Counted from the stretch's first letter, positions 1 through 5,690 are shown. The stretch: DNA of 10,192 bases from Clostridiales bacterium UBA3277 (GCA_002362145.1 DETX01000100.1:4370-14561), one strand, 5' to 3'. Notes: generated by a model not told the origin, from the sequence alone. Numbers and translations are program-made.

Positions 1-96
1 GCCGTGCTGGCCCAGGGCGGGGCCGACAGGGGGAGAAGCAGTTGCCTTAGCGGCGTTGATCTGCAATTTGATAATGCCAGTGACTTTCTGTGCCAT
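1..96 (-). CDS. rplK: 50S ribosomal protein L11, N-terminal part (runs off window)
   Basis: Only the first 32 codons are in the window. They read [15 protein letters not shown] and then a [11 protein letters not shown] stretch, the highly conserved N-terminal signature of L11. L11 binds 23S rRNA at the GTPase-associated centre of the large subunit and helps stimulate translation factors. The ATG (96-94) follows an AGGAGG box (110-105) by 8 nt, so the start is clear. The gene lies downstream of nusG on the same strand, the standard Firmicutes order leading on to rplA, rplJ and rplL, which must lie outside the window. The identity is near certain; nothing can be said about the C-terminal domain. 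Confidence 0.96.
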   Translation of the reverse strand, partial: MAQKVTGIIKLQINAAKATASPPVGPALGQHG

Positions 97-130
97 GATA
101 AGCACCTCCTGAATAAAATGTGGTCAAAGT

Positions 131-190
131 GCGCGTTTTCTGCGCTTTTCGGGGCTTAAGCCCCTCCCACGCGGTCCGAGGGCCGGACCG
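131..190 (-). promoter_or_regulatory. Three small hairpins in the nusG-rplK spacer
   Basis: The 100-bp gap between nusG and rplK holds three inverted repeats in a row. One is a 7-bp stem with a 5-nt loop (172-178 with 184-190). One is a perfect 14-bp palindrome, GGGGCTTAAGCCCC (151-164). One is a short GCGC stem around an AT-rich loop (131-134 with 142-145). None is followed by a clear U-run on the minus strand, so they do not look like an efficient terminator. They could be an RNA processing or attenuation region, or protect the mRNA of either gene. I see no convincing promoter for rplK here. Confidence 0.45.
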
Positions 191-196
191 ATGCGT

Positions 197-727
197 TTAC
201 TGGGAAACGACCTCCACCTGGTCGAGCTCAAACTCGACGGAGGTCTCCCGGCCGAACATGGAGACGATGACGCTGACCGCGTTCTGGTCCACGTCGATGC
301 TTTCCACGGTGCCGGTGAAGGAGCTTAAAGGACCATCCAGAATGCGCACAGTGTCGCCCACGGCATAGTTCACGATAATTTCCTTCTTTTCCACACCCAT
401 GGCGTAGACCTCGTCCTCGGTCAGGGGTGTGGGATCGTTGCTGGACGTACCGACGAAGCCGGTGACGCCCCGGATGTTGCGAATCACGTGCCAGGTATCA
501 TCGCTGTAGACCATCTTTACCAGCACATAGCCGGGGTAGACCTTCCGGTCGAAGGTCTTGCTGACGCCGGACTCGGTGATCTCGGTGACGGTCTCCAGGG
601 GGATGGACACGGCCAGAATCTGGTCGTGGAGGCCCCGGGACTCTACGGTCTTTTCGATGGTGGCCTTGACGGTGTTTTCGTAACCGGAGTAGGTATGCAC
701 CACATACCACTTAGCATTTTCCGCCAT
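197..727 (-). CDS. nusG: Transcription elongation/termination factor NusG
   Basis: This 176-residue protein is a standard-length NusG. The NGN domain covers about residues 5-110: it opens AKWYVVHTYSGYENTV and has the conserved V-Y-P-G-Y-V-L-V core near 63-70, followed by W79 and the RGV-GFVG stretch at 86-93. A C-terminal KOW domain follows at about 120-176, with G-D-x-V-R-I at 124-129 and F-x-G near 137-139. NusG binds the RNA polymerase clamp, alters pausing and links polymerase to Rho or to ribosomal protein S10. The ATG (727-725) lies 13 nt after the secE stop. Its Shine-Dalgarno is weak (AAGGG overlapping the secE stop), which suggests translation coupled to secE. Confidence 0.97.
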   Translation of the reverse strand: MAENAKWYVVHTYSGYENTVKATIEKTVESRGLHDQILAVSIPLETVTEITESGVSKTFDRKVYPGYVLVKMVYSDDTWHVIRNIRGVTGFVGTSSNDPTPLTEDEVYAMGVEKKEIIVNYAVGDTVRILDGPLSSFTGTVESIDVDQNAVSVIVSMFGRETSVEFELDQVEVVSQ

Positions 728-740
728 GATCGCTTAACCC

Positions 741-971
741 TTAGTGAACGGCGCTGATGAGGGCGTCAATGCCCACCTGAGCCACGAAATCAAAGACCCA
801 GATGAACACACCCACAGCGACGACGCAGCCGATGACGATGGCGGTGTTCTTGAGGACCTGCTTGGGAGTAGGCCAGACGACCTTTTTCAGCTCGCTGCGC
901 AGCTCGCGGAAGTATTTCTTAATCCGCTTCCAGGTCCGTTTGAACCAATTTTCCTTTTTCGTTTCAGCCAT
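741..971 (-). CDS. secE: Preprotein translocase subunit SecE
   Basis: This is a 76-residue single-span SecE of the short Gram-positive type. A basic N-terminus (residues 5-30, rich in K and R) leads into the signature E-L-K-K-V-V-W-P-T-P-K-Q at 27-38. One hydrophobic segment follows at about 43-63. SecE clamps the two halves of SecY in the membrane and is essential for protein export. The ATG (971-969) is preceded by a GGAGG that overlaps the rpmG stop codon (TAAGGAGG), so the two genes are tightly linked. The order rpmG-secE-nusG is the classical arrangement. Confidence 0.96.
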   Translation of the reverse strand: MAETKKENWFKRTWKRIKKYFRELRSELKKVVWPTPKQVLKNTAIVIGCVVAVGVFIWVFDFVAQVGIDALISAVH

Positions 972-984
972 GAATAGAGCCTCC

Positions 985-1134
985 TTACTTCGTCTCGCTG
1001 TGGACGGTGTGCTTCTTGCAGAATCTGCAATACTTCTTCATTTCGAGACGGTCGGGGTCATTCTTCTTGTTCTTCATGGTGTTGTAGTTTCTCTGCTTGC
1101 ACTCAGAGCATCTCAAAGTGACTTTCACGCGCAT
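985..1134 (-). CDS. rpmG: 50S ribosomal protein L33, zinc-binding type
   Basis: Reading the minus strand from ATG at 1134-1132 gives a 49-residue protein beginning [19 protein letters not shown] and ending HTVHSETK before a TAA. This is a normal-length L33 of the large ribosomal subunit. Both CXXC pairs are present (C9, C12 and C36, C39), so it is the zinc-binding form. In bacteria that carry both forms, the zinc-binding one is often replaced by a cysteine-free paralogue under zinc starvation. AGGAGG (1147-1142) precedes the start by 7 nt. It is the first gene of the rpmG-secE-nusG-rplK transcription unit, driven by the promoter at 1343-1371. Confidence 0.96.
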   Translation of the reverse strand: MRVKVTLRCSECKQRNYNTMKNKKNDPDRLEMKKYCRFCKKHTVHSETK

Positions 1135-1336
1135 AACGGCACCTCCTTAAATATTGCCTCCCTGTATCACTCCGGCTAGAAAGAAAAATTTAGTCAGCGG
1201 GCACTACAATTCCCGCTCCGGGGCTGAAAAGGGCGATAAAAAATCATGCGCAGGTACGGTCCGCCGGGGCGGACGGGTACGCATGAATCGCTTTTCTTGT
1301 GGGATAGGCACAATAAAAAAGCCCTTTTTCACAGGT
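1135..1336 (-). promoter_or_regulatory. About 200-nt leader of the rpmG-secE-nusG operon
   Basis: The transcript predicted from the promoter at 1343-1371 would run about 200 nt before the rpmG start. No open reading frame with a good ribosome binding site is visible in it. It holds a large hairpin followed by a U-run (1238-1285, listed separately). Downstream of that is a 6-bp hairpin, AGCGGG with CCCGCT (1212-1217 with 1196-1201), followed by an AU-rich stretch before the Shine-Dalgarno. This layout fits a transcription-attenuation leader. No known riboswitch consensus is recognised, so ligand or regulator is unknown. Confidence 0.5.
1238..1285 (-). terminator. Terminator-like hairpin inside the rpmG leader
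   Basis: On the minus strand a long stem is built from CATGC/GCATG (1281-1285 with 1245-1249), a 4-nt bulge, GTAC/GTAC, a small internal loop and GTCCGC/GCGGAC around a CCCG loop. Six U residues follow (1243-1238, one A after the stem). It lies about 50-100 nt downstream of the predicted transcription start and before any gene. It would therefore stop operon transcription unless it is overcome. On the plus strand the trailing sequence is not U-rich enough to serve as a terminator. Confidence 0.6.
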
Positions 1337-1342
1337 GAAATC

Positions 1343-1371
1343 ATTCTATCATGGGCAGGGGGCAAAGTCAA
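1343..1371 (-). promoter_or_regulatory. Strong sigma-70/sigma-A promoter of the rpmG-secE-nusG operon
   Basis: The minus strand reads TTGACT (1371-1366), a 17-nt spacer and TAGAAT (1348-1343). A TG dinucleotide one base before the -10 box makes it an extended -10 promoter. Transcription would start near 1336, giving a long leader. It lies back to back with the weaker promoter of ruvX. Confidence 0.85.
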
Positions 1372-1382
1372 TCATTTTTTTC

Positions 1383-1411
1383 TTTATTTTCGGGAAAAAG
1401 TGTTGTATGAT
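1383..1411 (+). promoter_or_regulatory. Probable promoter of ruvX
   Basis: TATGAT (1406-1411) is a good -10 box; the position 17 nt upstream reads TTTATT, a poor -35 box. The start would be near 1418, about 22 nt before the ruvX ATG. The -10 assignment is fair, the -35 weak. Confidence 0.5.
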
Positions 1412-1439
1412 AGGGAAAATACCACACAGGAGGACAGCT

Positions 1440-1865
1440 ATGCGGATCATGGGAATTGACTACGGGGACGCCCGGACGGGGGTGGCCATTTCGGACCTTC
1501 TTTGCACCATTGCGGGCTCTGCCACGGTGGTGCCCAGCCGGAACCGGGAAAAAGCGCTGGCGGACATTGTCCGTCTGGCAAAGGAAAATCAGGTGGGGGA
1601 GATCGTGGTGGGTCTGCCCCGGAATATGGACGGAAGCGAAGGTCCCCGGTCGGCGCTCTGCCGGGAATTCGCGGAGCAGCTGAAGGCGGCCGCAGGGCTG
1701 CCTGTTGCCATGTGGGACGAGCGCCGCACCACGGTGGAGGCCCACAATATTTTATCCCAGCACAACTACCACGGGAAAAAGCGCAAAGAAACGGTGGACG
1801 CGGTGGCGGCCACCCTGATTTTGGAGGGGTATCTGGCGTTTAAGAAGCGCGATGGGGCCCTTTGA
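1440..1865 (+). CDS. ruvX: YqgF/RuvX family putative Holliday-junction resolvase / pre-16S rRNA nuclease
   Basis: This 141-residue protein has the family's usual length. The RNase H-like fold is shown by M-G-I-D-Y-G-D-A-R-T-G-V-A at 4-16 (acidic D7), V-V-G-L-P-x-N-M-D-G-S-E-G at 56-68, D-E-R-R-T-T at 93-98 and V-D-A-V-A-A-x-L-I-L-E-x-Y-L at 119-131, with D120 as another conserved acidic residue. YqgF proteins are linked to processing of the 16S rRNA 5' end and, from their fold, to junction cleavage. The open frame extends further upstream, but AGGAGG (1428-1433) sits 6 nt before this ATG and the upstream codons resemble no family member. A NUDIX gene follows after 30 nt, probably co-transcribed. 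Confidence 0.93.
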   Translation: MRIMGIDYGDARTGVAISDLLCTIAGSATVVPSRNREKALADIVRLAKENQVGEIVVGLPRNMDGSEGPRSALCREFAEQLKAAAGLPVAMWDERRTTVEAHNILSQHNYHGKKRKETVDAVAATLILEGYLAFKKRDGAL

Positions 1866-1895
1866 CAGGAAAAACCCAATGGAGGGACGGCGGAA

Positions 1896-2324
1896 ATGAC
1901 GGTAGTAAAGTTTTATGAACAGATCCCGGATGAACTGATTGATTTTGCGGTGATTCTCGCAAAAACACAGAACCGGTATGTCTTTTGCAAGCACAGAGAC
2001 CGGCAGACCTGGGAGGTGCCCGGAGGCCATCGGGAGCCCGGGGAGACGATTCTGGATGCCGCGAAGCGGGAGCTGTATGAGGAAACAGGCGCTCTGGAAT
2101 TTGACATAGCGCCTGTCTGTGTATATTCGGTGACCAAGTCGGAGCCGGATGGGGGAAAGAAATCCTTCGGAATGCTGTATTTCGCCCATATCAAGCGTTT
2201 TGAACCGGAGCTGCACAGCGAGATAGAGAAAATCCGGATCACATCCGACCTTCCGGACAGGTGGACATATCCCGATATCCAGCCGCGTTTGATGGAAGAG
2301 GCAGGGAAGCGGGGCTTTCTGTAA
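1896..2324 (+). CDS. NUDIX hydrolase (MutT-like)
   Basis: This 142-residue protein carries a complete Nudix box. G44, E50, R58-E59, E62-E63 and G65 match G-x5-E-x7-R-E-U-x-E-E-x-G-U exactly. The short sequence before it (T-W-E-V-P-G-G-H, 38-45) is the usual lead-in strand and loop. Such enzymes hydrolyse nucleoside diphosphates linked to another moiety, using divalent metal bound by the glutamates. The substrate cannot be told from the sequence; an oxidised-nucleotide clean-up role is possible but unproven. GGAGG (1881-1885) lies 10 nt before the ATG. It follows ruvX by 30 nt on the same strand. No terminator is obvious after its stop. Confidence 0.88.
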   Translation: MTVVKFYEQIPDELIDFAVILAKTQNRYVFCKHRDRQTWEVPGGHREPGETILDAAKRELYEETGALEFDIAPVCVYSVTKSEPDGGKKSFGMLYFAHIKRFEPELHSEIEKIRITSDLPDRWTYPDIQPRLMEEAGKRGFL

Positions 2325-2374
2325 GGACGGAAGGGGAAGCCCAGATTCGAAAACAGACAGCAACAGCGGGTTGC

Positions 2375-2403
2375 TTGCCATGGCGAAAAGAAAATGCTAT
2401 GAT
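2375..2403 (+). promoter_or_regulatory. Promoter of the XRE/zinc-ribbon regulator gene
   Basis: TTGCCA (2375-2380), a 17-nt spacer and TATGAT (2398-2403), with TG one base before the -10 box (2395-2396), form a good extended -10 promoter. Transcription would begin near 2410, about 23 nt before the gene's ATG. This makes the regulator a separate transcription unit from the NUDIX gene. Confidence 0.75.
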
Positions 2404-2432
2404 CCATCTATCCAAATTCAGGAGGTTTCGCG

Positions 2433-2876
2433 ATGGAAATGAAACAGATACTGAAGCAAATCCGGGAAAACCACGCCCTTACACAGGAGCAGATGGCCCA
2501 GCGCCTGCTTGTGACCAGGCAGGCGGTGAGCCGTTGGGAAAACGGGGAAACCCAGCCGAATATCGAGACCTTGAAGCTGCTGTCCAGGGAGTTTCAAGTG
2601 TCCATCAATACGCTTCTCGGCGCTCCCCGGCAGCTGGTCTGCCAGTGCTGCGGGATGCCCCTGAACGAGGACCGCATGATCAGCCGGGAGAAGGACGGGA
2701 GCTTGAACGAGGATTACTGCAAATGGTGCTATGCCGACGGCGTGTTTGTATATGCGTCCAAGGATGCCCTGCTGGATTTCCTTGTGAAGCATATGCCGAA
2801 TCCCGAAAACGAGAAGGAGGAAGAACGGCGCAGGCAGTTCGATCTCTTTCTTTCCCAGCTAAAGCATTGGAAGTGA
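2433..2876 (+). CDS. XRE-family HTH transcriptional regulator with C-terminal zinc ribbon
   Basis: The N-terminal part (about residues 4-62) is a classic Cro/C1-type helix-turn-helix: L16-T-Q-E-Q-M-A-Q-R-L, then V-T-R-Q-A-V-S-R-W-E-N-G at 27-38, with P42-N-I-E-T-L-x-x-L-S following. The second part has a C-x-x-C pair at C70/C73 in C-G-M-P-L, and C96/C99 in Y-C-K-W-C-Y-A-D-G. This is the pattern of the 'putative zinc ribbon' family (PF12674). A charged, probably helical tail ends the protein. It most likely binds DNA as a dimer and may sense metal or redox state through its cysteines, which is inference. AGGAGG (2420-2425) lies 7 nt before the ATG. It is convergent with the TauE-like pair, only 7 bp between stop codons. 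Confidence 0.88.
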   Translation: MEMKQILKQIRENHALTQEQMAQRLLVTRQAVSRWENGETQPNIETLKLLSREFQVSINTLLGAPRQLVCQCCGMPLNEDRMISREKDGSLNEDYCKWCYADGVFVYASKDALLDFLVKHMPNPENEKEEERRRQFDLFLSQLKHWK

Positions 2877-2883
2877 TCTTTCA

Positions 2884-3252
2884 CTAAGCCTTGGGCTTAT
2901 AAAGCAGCTCCCGGAGACCGGTCAGAAGCAGCAGCCCGCCGAAGAGCTTTTTCAGCAAATTGATATCCATACCCTGCCCCAGCCAGGCGCACGCCGCCGC
3001 GGCGGCACAGCCGCCCAGGGCCGCCGGAACCACAATCCGCCAGGCAAGGGTCCCCTGCCGCAGGCGAAAGAGGCAGGAAATGACAGCCGCCGGAAGAAAA
3101 AATACCAGGTTAATCCCCCGGGCGGCGCCCGCGTCTATCCCCAGCACCAGCGTCAGCCAGAGAATCAAAAGACTTCCGCCGCCCACGCCCAGGCCGGAGA
3201 GGGTCCCCAGTACCGTTCCCACCGCCAGGGCCGCCGGAAAGCTGTTCAGCAT
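2884..3252 (-). CDS. TauE/SafE family half-transporter, second half
   Basis: This 122-residue, very hydrophobic protein has about four membrane segments. The TauE/SafE signature is at G16-T-L-S-G-L-G-V-G-G-G-S-L-L, followed by G45-A-A-R-G-I-N-L-V-F-F-L-P-A-A. The end is a short basic tail. Full-length TauE/SafE proteins are about 250 residues with two repeated halves; this is one half only. Its ATG overlaps the stop codon of the preceding half by 7 nt (ATGCTGA), so translation is coupled and the two products probably assemble as one transporter. The family exports small anions such as sulfite, sulfoacetate or related organosulfur compounds. The substrate here is unknown. Confidence 0.85.
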   Translation of the reverse strand: MLNSFPAALAVGTVLGTLSGLGVGGGSLLILWLTLVLGIDAGAARGINLVFFLPAAVISCLFRLRQGTLAWRIVVPAALGGCAAAAACAWLGQGMDINLLKKLFGGLLLLTGLRELLYKPKA

Positions 3253-3605
3253 AGGTATCGGATGCCTCCCCACAGAATAAAAATGCCCAGAATCCGGTGG
3301 AGCCAGACCACCGGCAGGTTTTTTCCGAACTTTCCCGCCAGAAACCCACCCAGTCCGCTGCCAATCAGGTAGGGCGCGGCCACCGCCCAATCCACAGCCC
3401 CCAGAGCCGCCGTTACCGCCAGGGTCACGGCGCAGATTGGCAGAATTATGGAAACCGACGTGGGAAAAACCGCGTCCTCCGGGATGGGTGTCAGAAGCGT
3501 CAGCAGCGGAACCAGGACCATGCCCCCTCCGGCTCCGAGAAGCCCCGTCACCGCCCCGGCGCTGACGCCCGCCAGGGCCGCTCTCAGGTAAACATTTTTG
3601 CGCAA
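3246..3605 (-). CDS. TauE/SafE family half-transporter, first half (TTG start)
   Basis: From TTG at 3605-3603 this gives 119 residues with about four membrane segments. The glycine-rich signature is G16-A-V-T-G-L-L-G-A-G-G-G-M-V-L-V-P, then F47-P-T-S-V-S-I-I-L-P. It corresponds to the N-terminal half of a TauE/SafE protein. The frame is open back to an ATG at 3650, but that ATG lies in the upstream terminator stem and has no ribosome binding site. The TTG has GGGGAGG 7 nt upstream (3619-3613) and gives a length matching its partner gene. The Shine-Dalgarno lies inside the terminator stem, so access to it may depend on that stem. The start is moderately sure, the family well supported. Confidence 0.83.
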   Translation of the reverse strand: MRKNVYLRAALAGVSAGAVTGLLGAGGGMVLVPLLTLLTPIPEDAVFPTSVSIILPICAVTLAVTAALGAVDWAVAAPYLIGSGLGGFLAGKFGKNLPVVWLHRILGIFILWGGIRYLC

Positions 3606-3647
3606 AAAACCGCCTCCCCGGACAGTTTGTCCAAGGGAGGCGGTTTT
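3604..3647 (-). terminator. Strong intrinsic terminator after the PPIase gene
   Basis: The minus-strand transcript has a perfect 13-bp stem AAAACCGCCTCCC / GGGAGGCGGTTTT (arms at 3635-3647 and 3606-3618). A further 5-bp GGACA/TGTCC stem sits in the loop. Six U residues follow at 3609-3604. It begins about 13 nt after the PPIase stop codon. The distal arm also contains the likely ribosome binding site of the next gene. Confidence 0.9.
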
Positions 3648-3659
3648 CATGCGGTTGGA

Positions 3660-5300
3660 TCAGCCGTTGGCGTTGAGAACCAGATCCTTGCGGATATAGC
3701 CGGTGTTCCCTTCGATGAGGGGCATGGCGTCCACGAGGCCGGTGTACCAGCTTTCCAGATCGGCGGCCCGGAGCTCCTCCTGAATCTGGTAATCCCGGTA
3801 GGTGATGTCGGCATTGCCCACGAAGTACATCACATGGTAGCCGTACTGGCTTTCCACAATGCCGGTGTCGCCGCTCTTGCGGGAGGCGTCGAAGCACCAG
3901 TCGTTGAAGCTCTCCACCATCTGGCCGGGGTAGACGTTCTCATACAGACCGCCGGTGGTGCCGTCGCCGTCGCTGGAGTGCTCGTTGGCAAGGGCGGCGA
4001 AGCTGTCCTCGGTCTTGTCACCGGCCTTCCACTTCTCCAGCAGCTCCTCGGCGGAGGATTTGGCGGCGGCCTTCTCCTCATCGGAGTAGTTGGTGGCGCC
4101 GGTGTTGGGGTCCTGGGTGCCGCCCTGGAAGGACAGCAGAATGTGGCGCACATTCACCAGGGGGAACTTGTTGTCGGTGGAACCATTAAAGAACAGCACG
4201 TAGTAGCCGTTGGTGACGGTGGTCTCGGTGCCGTCCTCCGCGGTGGAGGTGGAGGTGTTGGGGATGACGGTCATGTCCCCGGCCTTCCGGCTGGCGTCGG
4301 TGACCCACTGGGAATAAACGCTGGAGACATTGCCGTAGAGAACGTCTGCGTAGGCGGAGGAAGCGGCCTCGGTGTCCTGATTCACATCCAGGGCGGCAAT
4401 GGCGGCATCCAGATCCTCCAGGGTCTCCACGTCCACCGTCAGGGACTTGGCGGCGACCTCGGCGGCCAGAACGGAGGCGGCCTTCTCCTCGTCGGAGTAG
4501 GTGGTGTTGCCGTCGGCGTCGGTGGTTCCGCCGGTGAGGAACCGGGAGGCGGCGAGATAATAGGCGTTAAAGGAGTAGGAGTTGTAGGCGGCGGGGTTCT
4601 CGGCTTCCTTCTCCCGGAGATCGGCGTCGGTGTAGCTCAGGTCCTGGCCGTACTGGCTGTAATAGCTGCTGGCCAGACTGGTCAGCTCCAGATAGGCGCG
4701 GTAGCTGTCCACAGAGGAGCCCCGGCCAAAGAGGGCCTTGACGTACTGCTCGTCGCTGCTAAAGCCGTTCAGGGTGGCATAGGCGCGGAGGTTGCCGATG
4801 GCGGTGTCGATAGCGGACTGGGCATCCTCAGGGAGGGTGTAGCCCGCTTCCTTCGCGGCATCGCTCATGGCATAGGTGCTCCGGGCGTTCTGCTGGGCGG
4901 AGGTCAGGAAGTAGTCGGCCCAGGTGGCGCCGGAATCCGGGTCCTGCACCTGCTCGTCCAGGGGCTTGGTGGTGTCCAGGCCGAACAGAGCGGCATAGGA
5001 GCCATACTGGGAGCTGAAGGTATTGACAGCGTCCATGTAGAAGTAGTTCAGTTCCGCGTTGCTGATGGAATGCTCGCCCACGGTGAGGGCAACGGTATTT
5101 TTCTCCCGCACGCCCCGGCTGGTGATGGTCTGGTTGATGCCCACAACGATGGCGGCCACCAGAATCACGGCCATCAGGATCACAAAGCCGATGGTGTACA
5201 GGTTGGTTTTCTTAGCTTCCTTCTGGGCGGCAAGCTGCTTCTCGGTGAGCTTTGCGGCTTCCTGCTCTTTGCGGAGCTTTTTCTTGTTGGATGCACTCAT
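3660..5300 (-). CDS. Membrane-anchored parvulin-type peptidyl-prolyl isomerase (PrsA/SurA-like)
   Basis: This is a 546-residue protein from the ATG at 5300-5298. A charged, lysine-rich cytoplasmic N-terminus precedes one membrane anchor at about 34-56, so the bulk lies outside. A SurA_N-like helical region (about 60-235) follows. The C-terminal parvulin domain spans about 380-495, with V-R-H-I-L-L at 384-389, F434-A-A-L-A-x-E-H-S-S-D, T449-G-G-L and G487-Y-H-V-M-Y-F. Unlike PrsA it has no lipobox. Residues 242-375 look like a second, decayed parvulin copy (see findings). It should speed prolyl isomerisation and folding of exported proteins. The chosen ATG has GAGAGG 10 nt upstream; an ATG 18 nt earlier has poorer spacing. 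It has its own promoter and terminator. Confidence 0.88.
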   Translation of the reverse strand: MSASNKKKLRKEQEAAKLTEKQLAAQKEAKKTNLYTIGFVILMAVILVAAIVVGINQTITSRGVREKNTVALTVGEHSISNAELNYFYMDAVNTFSSQYGSYAALFGLDTTKPLDEQVQDPDSGATWADYFLTSAQQNARSTYAMSDAAKEAGYTLPEDAQSAIDTAIGNLRAYATLNGFSSDEQYVKALFGRGSSVDSYRAYLELTSLASSYYSQYGQDLSYTDADLREKEAENPAAYNSYSFNAYYLAASRFLTGGTTDADGNTTYSDEEKAASVLAAEVAAKSLTVDVETLEDLDAAIAALDVNQDTEAASSAYADVLYGNVSSVYSQWVTDASRKAGDMTVIPNTSTSTAEDGTETTVTNGYYVLFFNGSTDNKFPLVNVRHILLSFQGGTQDPNTGATNYSDEEKAAAKSSAEELLEKWKAGDKTEDSFAALANEHSSDGDGTTGGLYENVYPGQMVESFNDWCFDASRKSGDTGIVESQYGYHVMYFVGNADITYRDYQIQEELRAADLESWYTGLVDAMPLIEGNTGYIRKDLVLNANG

Positions 5301-5362
5301 GTGATCATATCCTCTCATTTGTCCTTGGTAGTAGATTGCAGCAAATGTGCATAGGCTTATGT

Positions 5363-5391
5363 ATTATAACCGACGTTGCCGATTCTTGCAA
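5363..5391 (-). promoter_or_regulatory. Promoter of the PPIase gene
   Basis: The minus strand reads TTGCAA (5391-5386), a 17-nt spacer and a consensus TATAAT (5368-5363). The start would be near 5356, about 55 nt before the chosen ATG. It lies about 75 bp past the end of the 6S-like RNA terminator, so the PPIase gene is transcribed independently. Confidence 0.88.
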
Positions 5392-5465
5392 GGGCCAATT
5401 TGCGCTTTGAGACGATTTTCTGGGGCTCATTTTTGAAAAAGGGGCCGATGTCCGGGCCTGAGTGC

Positions 5466-5496
5466 AAAAAAACATGGGGAGCCGAAGCTCCCCATG
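5466..5496 (-). terminator. Intrinsic terminator of the 6S-like RNA
   Basis: A perfect 10-bp stem (CATGGGGAGC with GCTCCCCATG, 5487-5496 and 5473-5482) closed by a UUCG tetraloop is followed directly by seven U residues (5472-5466). It is oriented to end minus-strand transcription, just beyond the closing stem of the structured RNA at 5499-5690. Confidence 0.93.
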
Positions 5497-5498
5497 CA

Positions 5499-5690
5499 CC
5501 CGCTTTAGCCGTAACACGTCCAATTATGACCTGCACGAAACGGCAGGTGGGATGCCGCTCCCTGCCATCACTGCTCCCAGCGTCCGCCCACGGTCTTGCG
5601 CCAGGGCGGGAGGTCTGCAAACAAGCAGGGAAGTCTAACGTCCCAATTCAAAAATGTGGGTCCAAAAGGACGCACCACGCACCAAGCAGG
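5499..5690 (-). ncRNA. ssrS: Candidate 6S RNA
   Basis: This 192-nt non-coding stretch folds on the minus strand into the 6S RNA plan. The closing stem has an outer 7-bp part (5684-5690 with 5499-5505) and an inner run of 12 consecutive pairs including four G-U (5668-5679 with 5510-5521). A large central bubble follows, whose 3' strand contains a small hairpin CCTGC/GCAGG (5530-5534 and 5543-5547). The upper arm consists of TGGGA/TCCCA (5641-5645 with 5548-5552), an 8-bp stem (5625-5632 with 5558-5565) and a 6-bp tip (5604-5609 with 5584-5589). 6S RNA mimics an open promoter and sequesters housekeeping RNA polymerase when growth slows. The call rests on structure, length and the terminator; no primary-sequence search was possible. 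No clear own promoter is visible, so it may be cut from the DUF1292 transcript. Confidence 0.78.

Noticed and set aside
1335..1439. N-terminal extension of ruvX
   Set aside because: The upstream part overlaps two promoters and has no family similarity; AGGAGG sits just before the ATG at 1440.
3606..3650. ATG at 3650 as the start of the first TauE half
   Set aside because: It lies in the proximal arm of the terminator, has no Shine-Dalgarno and adds 15 residues unlike the family. The TTG at 3605 fits better.
2884..3897. One long minus-strand frame covering the second TauE half and more
   Set aside because: Only the part from the ATG at 3252 resembles a protein family; the upstream portion is an out-of-frame shadow of the first TauE half and the PPIase end.
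3297..5354. Very long open frame on the plus strand opposite the PPIase gene
   Set aside because: It is rich in G and V in a low-complexity pattern, lacks a ribosome binding site and matches no family. It is a GC-driven antisense shadow of the PPIase.
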